From positions 4,030,001 to 4,094,000 of the forward strand of contig CAXXSX010000002.1 of assembly GCA_963677165.2 (NCBI GenBank): 64,000 nucleotides of DNA, in the 5' to 3' direction. This document shows positions 18,078 to 27,141 of the stretch, one piece after another (positions within the stretch are counted from its first letter, which is position 1; every line of letters begins with the position of its first letter). This DNA comes from JAFGXT01 sp963677165. GTDB lineage: Bacteria > Verrucomicrobiota > Lentisphaeria > Victivallales > SZUA-371. A model generated the notes under the pieces. It did no database searches. It saw only the letters and a list, made by a program, of their open reading frames with translations, and was not told where the DNA came from. The translations under genes were made by a program, and so were the position numbers.

Positions 18078-19304
18078 TTATAATGTGGGTTCTCCCCAGT
18101 CGGTGACTTTTACTTCAGCACCGTCCTGCAGGGCCGACTGGTGGGCAGCCATGCCCATAGCCATGTAGCGGGCGGCGATCCATGCGTTTATTTCCGGTAA
18201 TCTGTTCTCTGAAACAGATTCGCAGAATTCGTTAACAAGGTAAGGATGAGAGCCTCCATGACCTCCCGGTACAAAATCATCGCCGGGAGCTGCATTGGGG
18301 CAGATTGCGGTCATAAATGCAGCTTTTACTTCGTCAGGCAGGGGATCTCGCATATCCTTTTCTGTAAGATCCGTTATTTCCAGCATCCTTGCGGATAGAG
18401 GTTGTACTCTGCCGTTTTCCATCCAGCGGTTTTCCGAAAAAGATCCGGCAGTCCCCATTACTCTGAAAGTCTCACTTTCTTTTCCAATCGATCCCGCCAT
18501 TTCCCGGCTTTCAACGATTCGCAGGCTTGAACCGTTTGCCATTTTATATAGGGCTGAAATCGTGGAAAATTCATCATCAGCGAAAAATGGATCGTTGTTG
18601 CGGTTTCGAAAACCGTTTGCGGTAACTGAAACCGCATGGGTTTTCATAACACTTAACGGGCCACTTACTGAATGGGTTGGATAGAACATCGGTGAGGATT
18701 TGATTCCTTTGTCCCGATATTTCTGCATCAGATGGTTGTACTGGCTGCCGATGATACCTGTCGTGCGCCTGTCCATGACTTTTCGCAGTGAGCAACCGGC
18801 ATCAACATCATGGCAGTATTCACCCTCGGCATATACGAAGTCACCGAATCTTTTGGCGTTAGCCATTTTGCGACAGTACATGGTTTGCGAACGGTATATG
18901 GTGGTTTCTCCGAGCATATAATGACAGCCGGTTTTCTGTGTGGTTTTTATGAGACGGTCGCACCATTCCAGAACTTCTCCGCCGTCGGGAAGCATGATGA
19001 CTGGAACGGCACTGTATACATGTTTGCCCGATTCCATCGCCTGAATACATTGTGGCGCGTGCAGCCAGGGCTGGGTGATGATGACAAGTGCGTCCAGATC
19101 ACTTTGGCAGATGTCATCTAAACTGGTAAAAATATCCTTGCTATTTAGTTTGTCTGCAAAATAAGGATCATCGGCAAACTTTTTCAGTTTTTCCGGCTCA
19201 CAATCGCATAGCGCGATACGATCGACCAAAGGATGACTTTTGAATAACTTCGCGAATGCTGAACCAAATTGACCCAGCCCGACAAGTCCTAGACTTATTC
19301 CCAT
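18078..19304 (-). CDS. Gfo/Idh/MocA family oxidoreductase
   Basis: The 408-residue product begins with a Rossmann NAD(P)-binding motif (LGLVGLGQFGSAFAKLF, about 5-20). It is followed by DALVIITQPWLHAPQCIQAM and ESGKHVYSAVPV, the substrate-loop region where EKP is more usual. The C-terminal part is the alpha/beta oxidoreductase domain. Family members oxidise or epimerise sugars and inositols, or act as glycosidases through a redox mechanism. A strong RBS (AAAGGAG) precedes the ATG. It lies downstream of the DMT transporter on the same strand, separated by repeat copy B, and next to the sialidase, suggesting one sugar-processing unit. Confidence 0.88.
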   Translation of the reverse strand: MGISLGLVGLGQFGSAFAKLFKSHPLVDRIALCDCEPEKLKKFADDPYFADKLNSKDIFTSLDDICQSDLDALVIITQPWLHAPQCIQAMESGKHVYSAVPVIMLPDGGEVLEWCDRLIKTTQKTGCHYMLGETTIYRSQTMYCRKMANAKRFGDFVYAEGEYCHDVDAGCSLRKVMDRRTTGIIGSQYNHLMQKYRDKGIKSSPMFYPTHSVSGPLSVMKTHAVSVTANGFRNRNNDPFFADDEFSTISALYKMANGSSLRIVESREMAGSIGKESETFRVMGTAGSFSENRWMENGRVQPLSARMLEITDLTEKDMRDPLPDEVKAAFMTAICPNAAPGDDFVPGGHGGSHPYLVNEFCESVSENRLPEINAWIAARYMAMGMAAHQSALQDGAEVKVTDWGEPTL

Positions 19305-19321
19305 TGTATTTCTCCTTTATT

Positions 19322-19400
19322 GTCCGTATGACGGACGGCGTTAGTACCGCTCCATACTTCAGTCGCTGATGCTCCTTTCGGAAGCGGAAATTAAATATAT
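19322..19400 (+). repeat. Intergenic repeat, copy B
   Basis: It starts with a GTCCGT-ATG-ACGGAC palindrome, continues with GGCGTTAGTACCGCTCC, and ends with TTTCGGAAGCGGAAAT. It matches copy A across about 65 bases and, in its first 30 bases, copy C on the other strand. It separates the transporter and Gfo/Idh genes. Confidence 0.6.
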
Positions 19401-19439
19401 TGGGTGTAATACCTCGTATGCTTGCATCGAGGCAGTTTA

Positions 19440-20324
19440 TTATTTTAGAGACATCAGGATAATTCCGATGGTAACCGCCGAAATTCCCAATATCATACCG
19501 ACTCCATATTTTTCTCGAAGAACAATGCCGCTGTACAGTGAAAACATTACGATACATACTCCGATAGCCAGAGGGAAAACCAGGGCACTGCATTTTTCCG
19601 TGGACATATAATCCAATGCCTTGAATAATCCGAATTGCCCAATCAACACCAGTGCTGCATACATTGCTGCAAAACCGGTCAGTTCTTTATTGATTCGACC
19701 TCGTCGATATAGAACCGGAAAAATCCAGATAAGCCCGGCTGATGTCATTACTGGAATACGTAATGAGTCAGCGGATGGCGTCAGTCCTAAATGTTTTGGC
19801 AGCATTGAAAATACTTGACTTGCTCCGATCAGTAAAAAAGCGAATAGGGCTATTATCAGCCAGTTTCCATGGCTGTTACCGGGAGTGTGCTTTTGAAAAA
19901 AGGCGGTAGCTGTGATTCCCAGCAATAAGGTTATTGCGCCAAGCCATCCAATTAGCCCTGGACGATCCCCCCAGAATATTACCGCGAATATGAACGGTAT
20001 TACAACCGCGCACTGCGCCAGTGCCCAGACAACAGCGTGGCTGCCGCGTTCCATTGCTGTTCTGACTGCAAGAAAACCGGTCATTCCGAGTAGGCCATAC
20101 GGCAGCATGGAACTTGAAATGATTAGCCAGTCGTTACTGCTGATGGTGTCGAATGAATTGTAATCAGGGAATACCAGCCATGATATACTGGAAGTAATCA
20201 GCGCATATACAAACATGAATTCCGGAAAGTTGATTTTTCGTCGGGTAACGGTACTGAAACATATTCCGACTCCGGTCCATATCATTCCTGTAAAAACGGT
20301 AAATAAAATTCCATAAGCATACAT
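19440..20324 (-). CDS. DMT-superfamily (RhaT/EamA-like) sugar transporter
   Basis: The 294-residue product is almost entirely hydrophobic, with about ten predicted membrane helices. It starts MYAYGILFTVFTGMIWTGVG, which resembles RhaT-type L-rhamnose permeases and EamA transporters, and the helices repeat in two halves. It would take up a sugar or its derivative across the inner membrane. The ATG at 20324 has AGGATAG upstream. It is divergent from an AraC gene and upstream of the Gfo/Idh gene, which suggests uptake of the sugar handled by that enzyme and the sialidase. The substrate is not known. Confidence 0.8.
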   Translation of the reverse strand: MYAYGILFTVFTGMIWTGVGICFSTVTRRKINFPEFMFVYALITSSISWLVFPDYNSFDTISSNDWLIISSSMLPYGLLGMTGFLAVRTAMERGSHAVVWALAQCAVVIPFIFAVIFWGDRPGLIGWLGAITLLLGITATAFFQKHTPGNSHGNWLIIALFAFLLIGASQVFSMLPKHLGLTPSADSLRIPVMTSAGLIWIFPVLYRRGRINKELTGFAAMYAALVLIGQFGLFKALDYMSTEKCSALVFPLAIGVCIVMFSLYSGIVLREKYGVGMILGISAVTIGIILMSLK

Positions 20325-20443
20325 TGTATCTATCCTGTTAAATTTATAAAAACAATTATAATATTGTTTTATATATTTGATATCTTGATAAATGGTTTTA
20401 TTTTTATATAAAACATGATGAATTTATAAATAAACGATATGCT
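20325..20443. promoter_or_regulatory. Divergent regulatory region, transporter / AraC
   Basis: This AT-rich region contains an inverted repeat AAAACAAT-TATAAT-ATTGTTTT at 20349-20370, which could be an operator overlapping a -10 box. No clear -35 box is visible. Confidence 0.4.
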
Positions 20444-21268
20444 ATGATTGATATTGAAATATTAAATACCGGTGTCTACTACAGTAAGGAACGGCATGTT
20501 CAGCAGGTAAATAATTACTGGATCGGCTTGTACATTTCCGGCCTGAAATATCATACGGTCAGGCTTCCGGATGGTAGTCTTATTGAAAAGTTTGATGAAG
20601 ATCCGGGACCCCATCTTTTCTGGCGGGTACCGGGAATGCAGATAAATTTTGAATATGGAGAGAATCGGGAAAATTGGGTATTGATGCTAAAATCTGATAA
20701 CCTGGTTTATGATCCTAACGATCGCGCGCTTAAGATTCGTTATAATGATTGTTGGATTCCGGTTCCGTTTTGTCATAAGATCAGTCGGGAAACAGTTGTT
20801 GTTATGAGAAGTAAGTTTGACAATATTTCCCGATTATGGAATGACGGTTTACCCGGTTCCCGACTTGCCGCAACGCTTCATGTCGGAGAGTTGTTCGCGG
20901 GGGTTCTGGAGAGAAGACCAATCGAAAAGAGTAGTCTTTCTCCGGCTGAAAAACTGAAACAGCTTATTGATCATGATAAACTGTTCCAATATGACTTAAG
21001 GGAGCTGAGTGAACAGGCTGGATTTTCTGCCGATTATCTGCGTATATGTTTTATCAACATATTTCATATTTCTCCAGGAAAATATCGTGATAACTGCCGA
21101 ATGAGCAGAGTTATGGAGTTGATAAATCATTCGGAACTCTCTCCCGGTGAAATTGCGGCGCAGGTTGGACTGAAACACTCTTCGCATTTAAACGTGTTGC
21201 TCCGTAAAGCCTGCAATCGAACGCCATCTGAGCTGATTAAGATGTATCGTTTTAATTCACCGGGATAA
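20444..21268 (+). CDS. AraC family transcriptional regulator
   Basis: The 274-residue product has an N-terminal ligand domain of about 150 residues and a C-terminal double helix-turn-helix. The DNA-binding part contains LRELSEQAGFSADYLRICF and SPGEIAAQVGLKHSSHLNV, ending in a TPSELIKMYR signature. It is divergent from the DMT transporter and so probably regulates it. The ATG at 20444 lacks a strong Shine-Dalgarno. It converges on the thioredoxin/ankyrin gene, 20 bases away. Confidence 0.88.
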   Translation: MIDIEILNTGVYYSKERHVQQVNNYWIGLYISGLKYHTVRLPDGSLIEKFDEDPGPHLFWRVPGMQINFEYGENRENWVLMLKSDNLVYDPNDRALKIRYNDCWIPVPFCHKISRETVVVMRSKFDNISRLWNDGLPGSRLAATLHVGELFAGVLERRPIEKSSLSPAEKLKQLIDHDKLFQYDLRELSEQAGFSADYLRICFINIFHISPGKYRDNCRMSRVMELINHSELSPGEIAAQVGLKHSSHLNVLLRKACNRTPSELIKMYRFNSPG

Positions 21269-21287
21269 AAGAGGATATCTCTAACGT

Positions 21288-23756
21288 TTATATCGAACTA
21301 AGAATCTGACGCATTTCGGGGCTTTTCGCGTAATCGATCGCGCGTTTGCCACGTCTATCTTTCAGGTTGGGGTCCGCTCCTTTGCTCAATAAGAATTTTG
21401 CCTGTTTGGTGAGGTTCAGCATTGCGCACCACATGAGTGGAGTTTCTTTGTCGCAGTCTCCGCAATTGATGTTGACGCCTTTTTGTTTGAGAATAAAATC
21501 GACGACCGGAATCGGCAGCTTGTTTGATATCGACAGATGTAAGGCTGTCCATTTTGGACCGGCCAGGGCATTGATATCTGCTCCGCGTGATAATAGAAAC
21601 CTTAACATATCAATTTTCATTTTAGCGTATTTGGGGGAGTCCGGATAATAATCGCTGTCTTTTTTTAATGAACATTGAAGCAGAGTGCAGTTGTGCCAGC
21701 CTCTGCAATTGACTTTGCAGCCGGCATCAAGAAATGCCTTAACTCCTTCAAGCGAACTTCCTCGGGCGAGTGCAAAAATCCCTTTGTCACTTTCAGGGAT
21801 ATATCGCTTATTAGCCAGAAATAAACTTACCGCCCTGTTTTTTGCAAATAATTTGCCAGCCGGAGTTTTCATCTCTTTCATTATTTCAACAAACTTTTGG
21901 GCTGCTTCGATTTTTTCCCCGGATTCGATCAGTTGATCAATCTGCTTGATTTTTGCGGCGTGTGGACCTGTGGCCAGTTTGATTTCTTCATCCATTTCCG
22001 GACGAGAGGTTTGAAAGTAAAGATTATCGCAGGCCAGGGTGGTAAAACCATTGTCGTCGGGATCAGCCAGTTTCAGATTTTTTGCGGCTGAACTGTAATC
22101 TCCGCAAAATAGTTGATATTTGCCCAGAATCGCCAGTAGTTTTTTGGATTTTGATTGATTGCCTGACTTATCACATATCGTTTTTTTCTGCATCAGGATT
22201 TTAGTAACCTCAGGAAGCATTTCCTGCATGAATTTTTTTCGCTGTGGAATTTTCATTTCTCCGGAGATATCCAAAACCGACCAGACAAAAACCATTGGAA
22301 CCAGAGTAAAATAAAACTTCTGGTTTACTTGAGTTGCTTTTCTGCCCAGGGCCAGCATCAGGGGCCAGGAACCGCACCAGCGCGGTCTTAATCCCCACAT
22401 CATGGAAACCCATGGCTGTTTGAAGTCAATCTGTGCAGCCAATGCCCGGTTGAACCACTTTAGTGCTTCCGTTTTTGAGGTCTGACAGCAGCAGACATAT
22501 ACAAGTTGTCCGGAAGATTCCGGGCGTTCCGGATGCAGTTCGTAAGCCTTCTGATATAATTCATAAGCTTTTTTGCCGTGAACTTTAAATCCATTGGCTC
22601 CCTTCCGGGTAACCGTATAGGAAAAACCGCCTCCACGGTCTTCCCAGGCACTCGTCCATTCAAGATATCCCTGAGCCATTATTTGCAGCCACGGATCCGC
22701 CTCCATTTTTTTTAGTAGATCTACAGCTTTTTGAAGTTCATTTGATTTGTCTTCAATATACCATGAAATGTAATGAAACATGATTCGGGGCGGGACATCT
22801 TTAAAGTCTCCTTTTTTGAGCCATCTCATTAAGTAGTTGGAAGGTTTTCTTTTGGTTTGTAATGCATAATTGAAAAGAAGAAAGGAGGGAAGATTTTTTT
22901 CCGAAAATAATTTATTTCTGACAAGTCTGTGAAGGGTTCTATAAAATTTACGATTGTCTTTTTCTCTGACAATTCCCAGATAGCATGACAGAAAGAAAGG
23001 CGAGTCTATTCCGCTGTTATAAAGTCTCTTCCCTGTTTTTCGTAGCTCGTTTAGGCTGGGGGCTTTTTCAATTTGACAGGTTGATTTGCAGTAATCGTCC
23101 AGAAATAAAGCCGTTTCCTTATTGAATTTTTTCGCCGTGAGCGGGGCGTCAACTAAAAGCTTTTTCAACCATGCATATTTTTTTTTTAGATAGTCGCGTT
23201 GAGTATAGGTTTTATCAACCGGAGGGAACTTAACCATACTATAAACATCGTCAGGAGTCAGGCTGCCGCAAGAGTATGATCTCCGCTTACTTTTTAAGGC
23301 AGATACTTTGGGAAGAGCAGGCTTTTCCAGTTCTTTGATAAATTCCTTGGGGGATTGACCTTCAAAATCAATGTTTTTCAGTACCTTTCCTTTGCTATCA
23401 AGCAGGAGTATTGTTGGAAACGCTTCTGCCTTGAATTTCAGGGCCAGCTTTTCGTTGATTTGTCGCTGAATAGGCATTTGAGGCTTGCGCTGAGGAAAAT
23501 CTACTAACATTAGTATCAGATTTTTAGCGGCGTATTTTTTGAATGTGTCTGTCTTTAATATTGTGTCATGGAGTTGTATGCAGGCGGGACACCAATCGGA
23601 ACCGGTAAACAACATGAATATCTTTTTGTTGGGAGCTTTCCCGGCGTGCTCCAATGCCTGATTATAGCTGGTTAGCCAAGTTGATTTCAGTTCTTCCGCG
23701 GTTAAGCAAAAACTGGTTGCCAGAATAAAAAGGATAGTGACGTATGTTTTCCGCAT
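21288..23756 (-). CDS. Exported thioredoxin-fold protein with TPR-like middle and C-terminal ankyrin repeats
   Basis: The 822-residue product has a signal peptide (about 1-20) and a thioredoxin-like domain (about 25-150) with DWCPACIQ giving the redox pair C56 and C59. A long helical middle region contains TPR-like pieces (KKAYELYQKAYELHPERPES). The last 160 residues form four ankyrin repeats, for example KFLLSKGADPNLKDRRGKRA. Thioredoxin-like disulfide reductases act in the periplasm, and ankyrin repeats bind proteins. The combination suggests redox repair or sensing on specific partners, which is inference. ATG at 23756 has GGAGAA upstream. It is a single gene, divergent from the HlyD-like gene. 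Confidence 0.8.
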   Translation of the reverse strand: MRKTYVTILFILATSFCLTAEELKSTWLTSYNQALEHAGKAPNKKIFMLFTGSDWCPACIQLHDTILKTDTFKKYAAKNLILMLVDFPQRKPQMPIQRQINEKLALKFKAEAFPTILLLDSKGKVLKNIDFEGQSPKEFIKELEKPALPKVSALKSKRRSYSCGSLTPDDVYSMVKFPPVDKTYTQRDYLKKKYAWLKKLLVDAPLTAKKFNKETALFLDDYCKSTCQIEKAPSLNELRKTGKRLYNSGIDSPFFLSCYLGIVREKDNRKFYRTLHRLVRNKLFSEKNLPSFLLFNYALQTKRKPSNYLMRWLKKGDFKDVPPRIMFHYISWYIEDKSNELQKAVDLLKKMEADPWLQIMAQGYLEWTSAWEDRGGGFSYTVTRKGANGFKVHGKKAYELYQKAYELHPERPESSGQLVYVCCCQTSKTEALKWFNRALAAQIDFKQPWVSMMWGLRPRWCGSWPLMLALGRKATQVNQKFYFTLVPMVFVWSVLDISGEMKIPQRKKFMQEMLPEVTKILMQKKTICDKSGNQSKSKKLLAILGKYQLFCGDYSSAAKNLKLADPDDNGFTTLACDNLYFQTSRPEMDEEIKLATGPHAAKIKQIDQLIESGEKIEAAQKFVEIMKEMKTPAGKLFAKNRAVSLFLANKRYIPESDKGIFALARGSSLEGVKAFLDAGCKVNCRGWHNCTLLQCSLKKDSDYYPDSPKYAKMKIDMLRFLLSRGADINALAGPKWTALHLSISNKLPIPVVDFILKQKGVNINCGDCDKETPLMWCAMLNLTKQAKFLLSKGADPNLKDRRGKRAIDYAKSPEMRQILSSI

Positions 23757-23958
23757 GATAATGTATTCTCCCTGATTTCACGATTGTTTCTTATAGTAAA
23801 ACATACATTTATTGGAAATTCAAACTAACAAATTATATAAATCTAATCAAATTGGTGGATTTATGTTCGTTAATAATATTGACTTTTCAATCTGCCGAAT
23901 AATCTTATTAATATAGACATAAGTCTTTTATGGATACGGGGAAAAGGAGTGAAGAACT

Positions 23959-25182
23959 ATGTTTAATAAAAAATCGGTTCGGATTCTAGTCGGTGTTTTG
24001 CTGTTCGTTATTCTTGTAGTATCATTTGTTCCAAGTGTTTACCTTCATCAATCGAGTGATGGTATTGTCAATGCCTATACCACAACCTTGAAAAGTCCTA
24101 TCGAAGGAGTGGTTACTTTTGACCGAAAGGTCAAAATGGGTATGAAATTCAAAAAAGGCAATGTGTTTGGTAAAGTCGTAAACAATCGTATTGACCGGAG
24201 TTTGTATCATCAACTTTTGACGGAAAAGAAGAGTCTAGAATGCCGAGTTAAGACTCTTACAGAGCGGATGAAAGTGTTTGAAGCTCTGAAAAAAAGACTT
24301 TCATCCAATACAAAAAACTATCAAAAATATTCTGTAATTCAAACTCAGAATCAAATAAAACAAGTTGAAGACCAGTTGACTCATGGCAAAGCAGAATTTA
24401 AGCGTGCAGAGAAAGAATATGAAGCAAATAAAAAACTTGCCGCCAAAAACGCTCTTAAGCAACGTGAATTTGAGACATCCGAAGCCAACTATCTTATGGC
24501 GCAGGCCAAGGTGCAAGAGCTGAAAGACCGTGAAGTTGAATTGAAAAATTCTCTTACCGCAATCCAATCCGGAGTTTTTCTGGGGGACGGTCATAACGAT
24601 GTGCCGTACTCAAGTCAGAGGCTCGACCAGCTGATTTTTGAGATTCAGCTGGCCAAAACCACTTTAAATGAAGCAAAAAATCGGGTTGCTGGGATAAAAC
24701 AGCAGTTGGCGGAAGAGAAAAAAAGGCTGACTCTTTCAGAATGTTACCAGATTAAAGCTCCGTTTGAAGCATTGGTATGGCGTCTCCCTGTGACGGAAGG
24801 TAGCACGGTCGTCATCGGTGCCGAGTTGGTTACTCTTCTTGATTGTTCCAGTATTTTCCTGGATATTGTGTTGTCTGAGTCGCAGTTTTCCGATGTGAAA
24901 GCCGGAGATATTATTGAATACCGGCTGATGGGGGAAACAAATTATCATAAAGCTACGGTGTTTGCGCTGAGGGGATCCGGTTCTGATCTTGGAAATCCGA
25001 ATCTTGCCGCAGATGTAAAAAAGGATCCCAAGAAAGAATTTCGGATCATGGCATATCCTGATCCGAAAGATATGCATATTTCTCCGAAAAATTTCTATCA
25101 GGTTGGTCGCCGTGTTGAAGTTAAAGTTCGTTGTAGCGGACATTTCTGGGAAGATATAGTCAGGTTTTTCAATGTTTTCTGA
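23959..25182 (+). CDS. HlyD-family membrane fusion / periplasmic adaptor protein
   Basis: The 407-residue product has one N-terminal membrane helix (about 8-28). A lipoyl-like beta half follows (about 40-70, TLKSPIEGVVTFDRKVKMG), then long coiled coils (about 75-140 and 145-205), a second coiled coil (about 225-270), and the second lipoyl half with KAPFEALVWRLPVTEG (about 270-300). This is the layout of HlyD/EmrA-type adaptors. An AAAAGGAGTG RBS precedes the ATG. It overlaps the glycosyltransferase gene by 11 bases, so the pair is a functional unit. It probably guides the polymer across the periplasm, comparable to Alg44 or BcsB roles. Confidence 0.85.
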   Translation: MFNKKSVRILVGVLLFVILVVSFVPSVYLHQSSDGIVNAYTTTLKSPIEGVVTFDRKVKMGMKFKKGNVFGKVVNNRIDRSLYHQLLTEKKSLECRVKTLTERMKVFEALKKRLSSNTKNYQKYSVIQTQNQIKQVEDQLTHGKAEFKRAEKEYEANKKLAAKNALKQREFETSEANYLMAQAKVQELKDREVELKNSLTAIQSGVFLGDGHNDVPYSSQRLDQLIFEIQLAKTTLNEAKNRVAGIKQQLAEEKKRLTLSECYQIKAPFEALVWRLPVTEGSTVVIGAELVTLLDCSSIFLDIVLSESQFSDVKAGDIIEYRLMGETNYHKATVFALRGSGSDLGNPNLAADVKKDPKKEFRIMAYPDPKDMHISPKNFYQVGRRVEVKVRCSGHFWEDIVRFFNVF

Positions 25183-27124
25183 AATATCATCAATACGAAT
25201 ATTTCTGGTTGTATTAGTTTTCTGGTGTATGATTGTTCCGTTTTTAAAGAAAAACAAGGATCATCATCGGGAAATAGTCACTATTTTTACCGCGGCAATC
25301 GGTGCCCGATATCTGTTATGGAGACTTCTGGTTACGGTGATTCCATATCGTGGTACACCAATAGATGTCATATGGGTTTGGGTCGTATATTTTGTCGAAA
25401 TTCTTGCATTTACTGAGATTGCAATTTTCCTGCTGATTATGAGCCGGATTAACTCGCGCGATGAAGAAGCGGATCGTTATGAAGCTTCCCAAACGGAGTT
25501 TCCCTCGGTTGATATTCTGATTCCTACTTATAATGAAGGATTAGACGTTCTTGAGAAGACCATAATCGGAGCGAAGCACCTTGATTATCCCAACTTTGAG
25601 GTATGGGTTCTTGACGATGGCGGACGGGAGTGGCTCCGGGAATTCTGTGAACAGCATGATGTGCATTATGTTATCCGTGAGGACCATTCTCATGCCAAAG
25701 CCGGAAATATCAATAATGGGCTTCAACACAGTAAGGGAGAGTTGTTTGCTATTTTTGATGCCGATTTTGTTCCGGTTAGTTCATTTCTAAGAAGAACTAC
25801 AGGATTCTTTGTTAATAATCCTGATATTGGCCTGGTTCAGACGCCTCAGCATTTTTTTAATCGTGACCCGATTCAATCCAATCTTTATCTTGACAAACTA
25901 ATGCCGGATGAACAGCGTCTGTTTTTCGATGCTATGGCGCCGTGTCGTGACCGCTGGCATGCGGCGTTTTGCTGCGGATCATGTTCGATCACCCGGCGCA
26001 AGGCGGTTGATGAAATCGGCGGCATTCCCACTTCGTCTATAACAGAAGATCTACTGACAACGCTTTGCTTGTTGAAAGCTGGATATCGTACGGTCTATCT
26101 GAACGAAAAACTAAGCCATGGAATGTCTGCTGATTCTCTGGAAGGGTACTTTATTCAGCGTGGACGCTGGTGCCGTGGTGGTATTCAGTGCATGCTGGTG
26201 CCGGAAGGACCATTACGGGCCAAAGGTCTCTCGTTGCTGCAGCGAGTCCTGTTTACCCCTTACAGCTGGTTGATCCAGCCGATTACACGTTGTATGATGC
26301 TGATCATTCCGCTTCTGTATTTGTTTACGGGTATTTCTCCGCTTCATTTGACCACCAATGAGGAATTAATTTCATATCAGTTTCCTATGTTTCTGGCGTT
26401 TATGTTGTCTATGGAGTGGTTGGCCAGTAAAAAATATGTCCCGATTTTGTCGACAGCTATAAATGTATTCGGCATGTTCCGGTTGCTTCCAGAAGTTATT
26501 TTAAGCTTGATCAAGCCGTTTGGAAAACCTTTCAGAGTGACTCCGAAAGGACGTGGATCCCATGTGGGAGTTGACTGGTATGTATTAGGGGTAACTGCTA
26601 TGATGATATTTTTGACTTGCCTGGGAATCATTCTTAATCTAATTCCGGAACGCCGAATTATCAGTAGAATGGACTTCTTTCCGTATGTGTTGTTCTGGAG
26701 TTGTTTTAACGTGCTTATCCTGATATTGTGTGCGTTGCTTAGTTTTGATACGCCTAGAAAGCGCAGGCACGAACGTTTTACTATTCATGAACCGACTGAT
26801 CTAAACGGTATCAGAGTGTTTATTGAGGATATGTCAATTGGCGGATGCCGGGTGAGCCATAACCTGGATAAACGGATTATCGAGCGTGACGAGTCAACGA
26901 CCATTAAAATACCGGATATTTCCGAACCGATGAGAGTCGAGGTTAAAAACTCCAATACCAGCAATGTTATGTTGCAATTTATGGAGATGTCGCATCAGCA
27001 GCGGGAAGAACTAATCGTTAAACTTTTTACCGGCAAGTACGACAATGAAATCCACGAGACCGGACACGGTATAACTATGTTCAAATCACTGTTGCTGCGC
27101 GCTTTTGGGAATGAATTGAAGTAG
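25172..27124 (+). CDS. Cellulose-synthase-like GT2 glycosyltransferase with C-terminal PilZ domain
   Basis: The 650-residue product has N-terminal membrane helices and a GT2 catalytic domain (about 110-340). This domain carries DDG (148-150), DADFVP (196-201), TED (291-293) and QRGRWCRG (329-336), the D, D, D, Q(Q/R)xRW set of processive synthases. About five further helices follow. A PilZ domain (about 528-650) has RRHER (R531, R535) and DMSIGG (D553, S555, G558), which bind c-di-GMP. It polymerises and exports a beta-linked polysaccharide when c-di-GMP is present. The polymer is unknown: cellulose, alginate-like or another. No bcsB, bcsZ or bcsC gene is adjacent. Confidence 0.9.
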   Translation: MFSEISSIRIFLVVLVFWCMIVPFLKKNKDHHREIVTIFTAAIGARYLLWRLLVTVIPYRGTPIDVIWVWVVYFVEILAFTEIAIFLLIMSRINSRDEEADRYEASQTEFPSVDILIPTYNEGLDVLEKTIIGAKHLDYPNFEVWVLDDGGREWLREFCEQHDVHYVIREDHSHAKAGNINNGLQHSKGELFAIFDADFVPVSSFLRRTTGFFVNNPDIGLVQTPQHFFNRDPIQSNLYLDKLMPDEQRLFFDAMAPCRDRWHAAFCCGSCSITRRKAVDEIGGIPTSSITEDLLTTLCLLKAGYRTVYLNEKLSHGMSADSLEGYFIQRGRWCRGGIQCMLVPEGPLRAKGLSLLQRVLFTPYSWLIQPITRCMMLIIPLLYLFTGISPLHLTTNEELISYQFPMFLAFMLSMEWLASKKYVPILSTAINVFGMFRLLPEVILSLIKPFGKPFRVTPKGRGSHVGVDWYVLGVTAMMIFLTCLGIILNLIPERRIISRMDFFPYVLFWSCFNVLILILCALLSFDTPRKRRHERFTIHEPTDLNGIRVFIEDMSIGGCRVSHNLDKRIIERDESTTIKIPDISEPMRVEVKNSNTSNVMLQFMEMSHQQREELIVKLFTGKYDNEIHETGHGITMFKSLLLRAFGNELK

Positions 27125-27141
27125 CCTGGCTTGTGCGTGGA

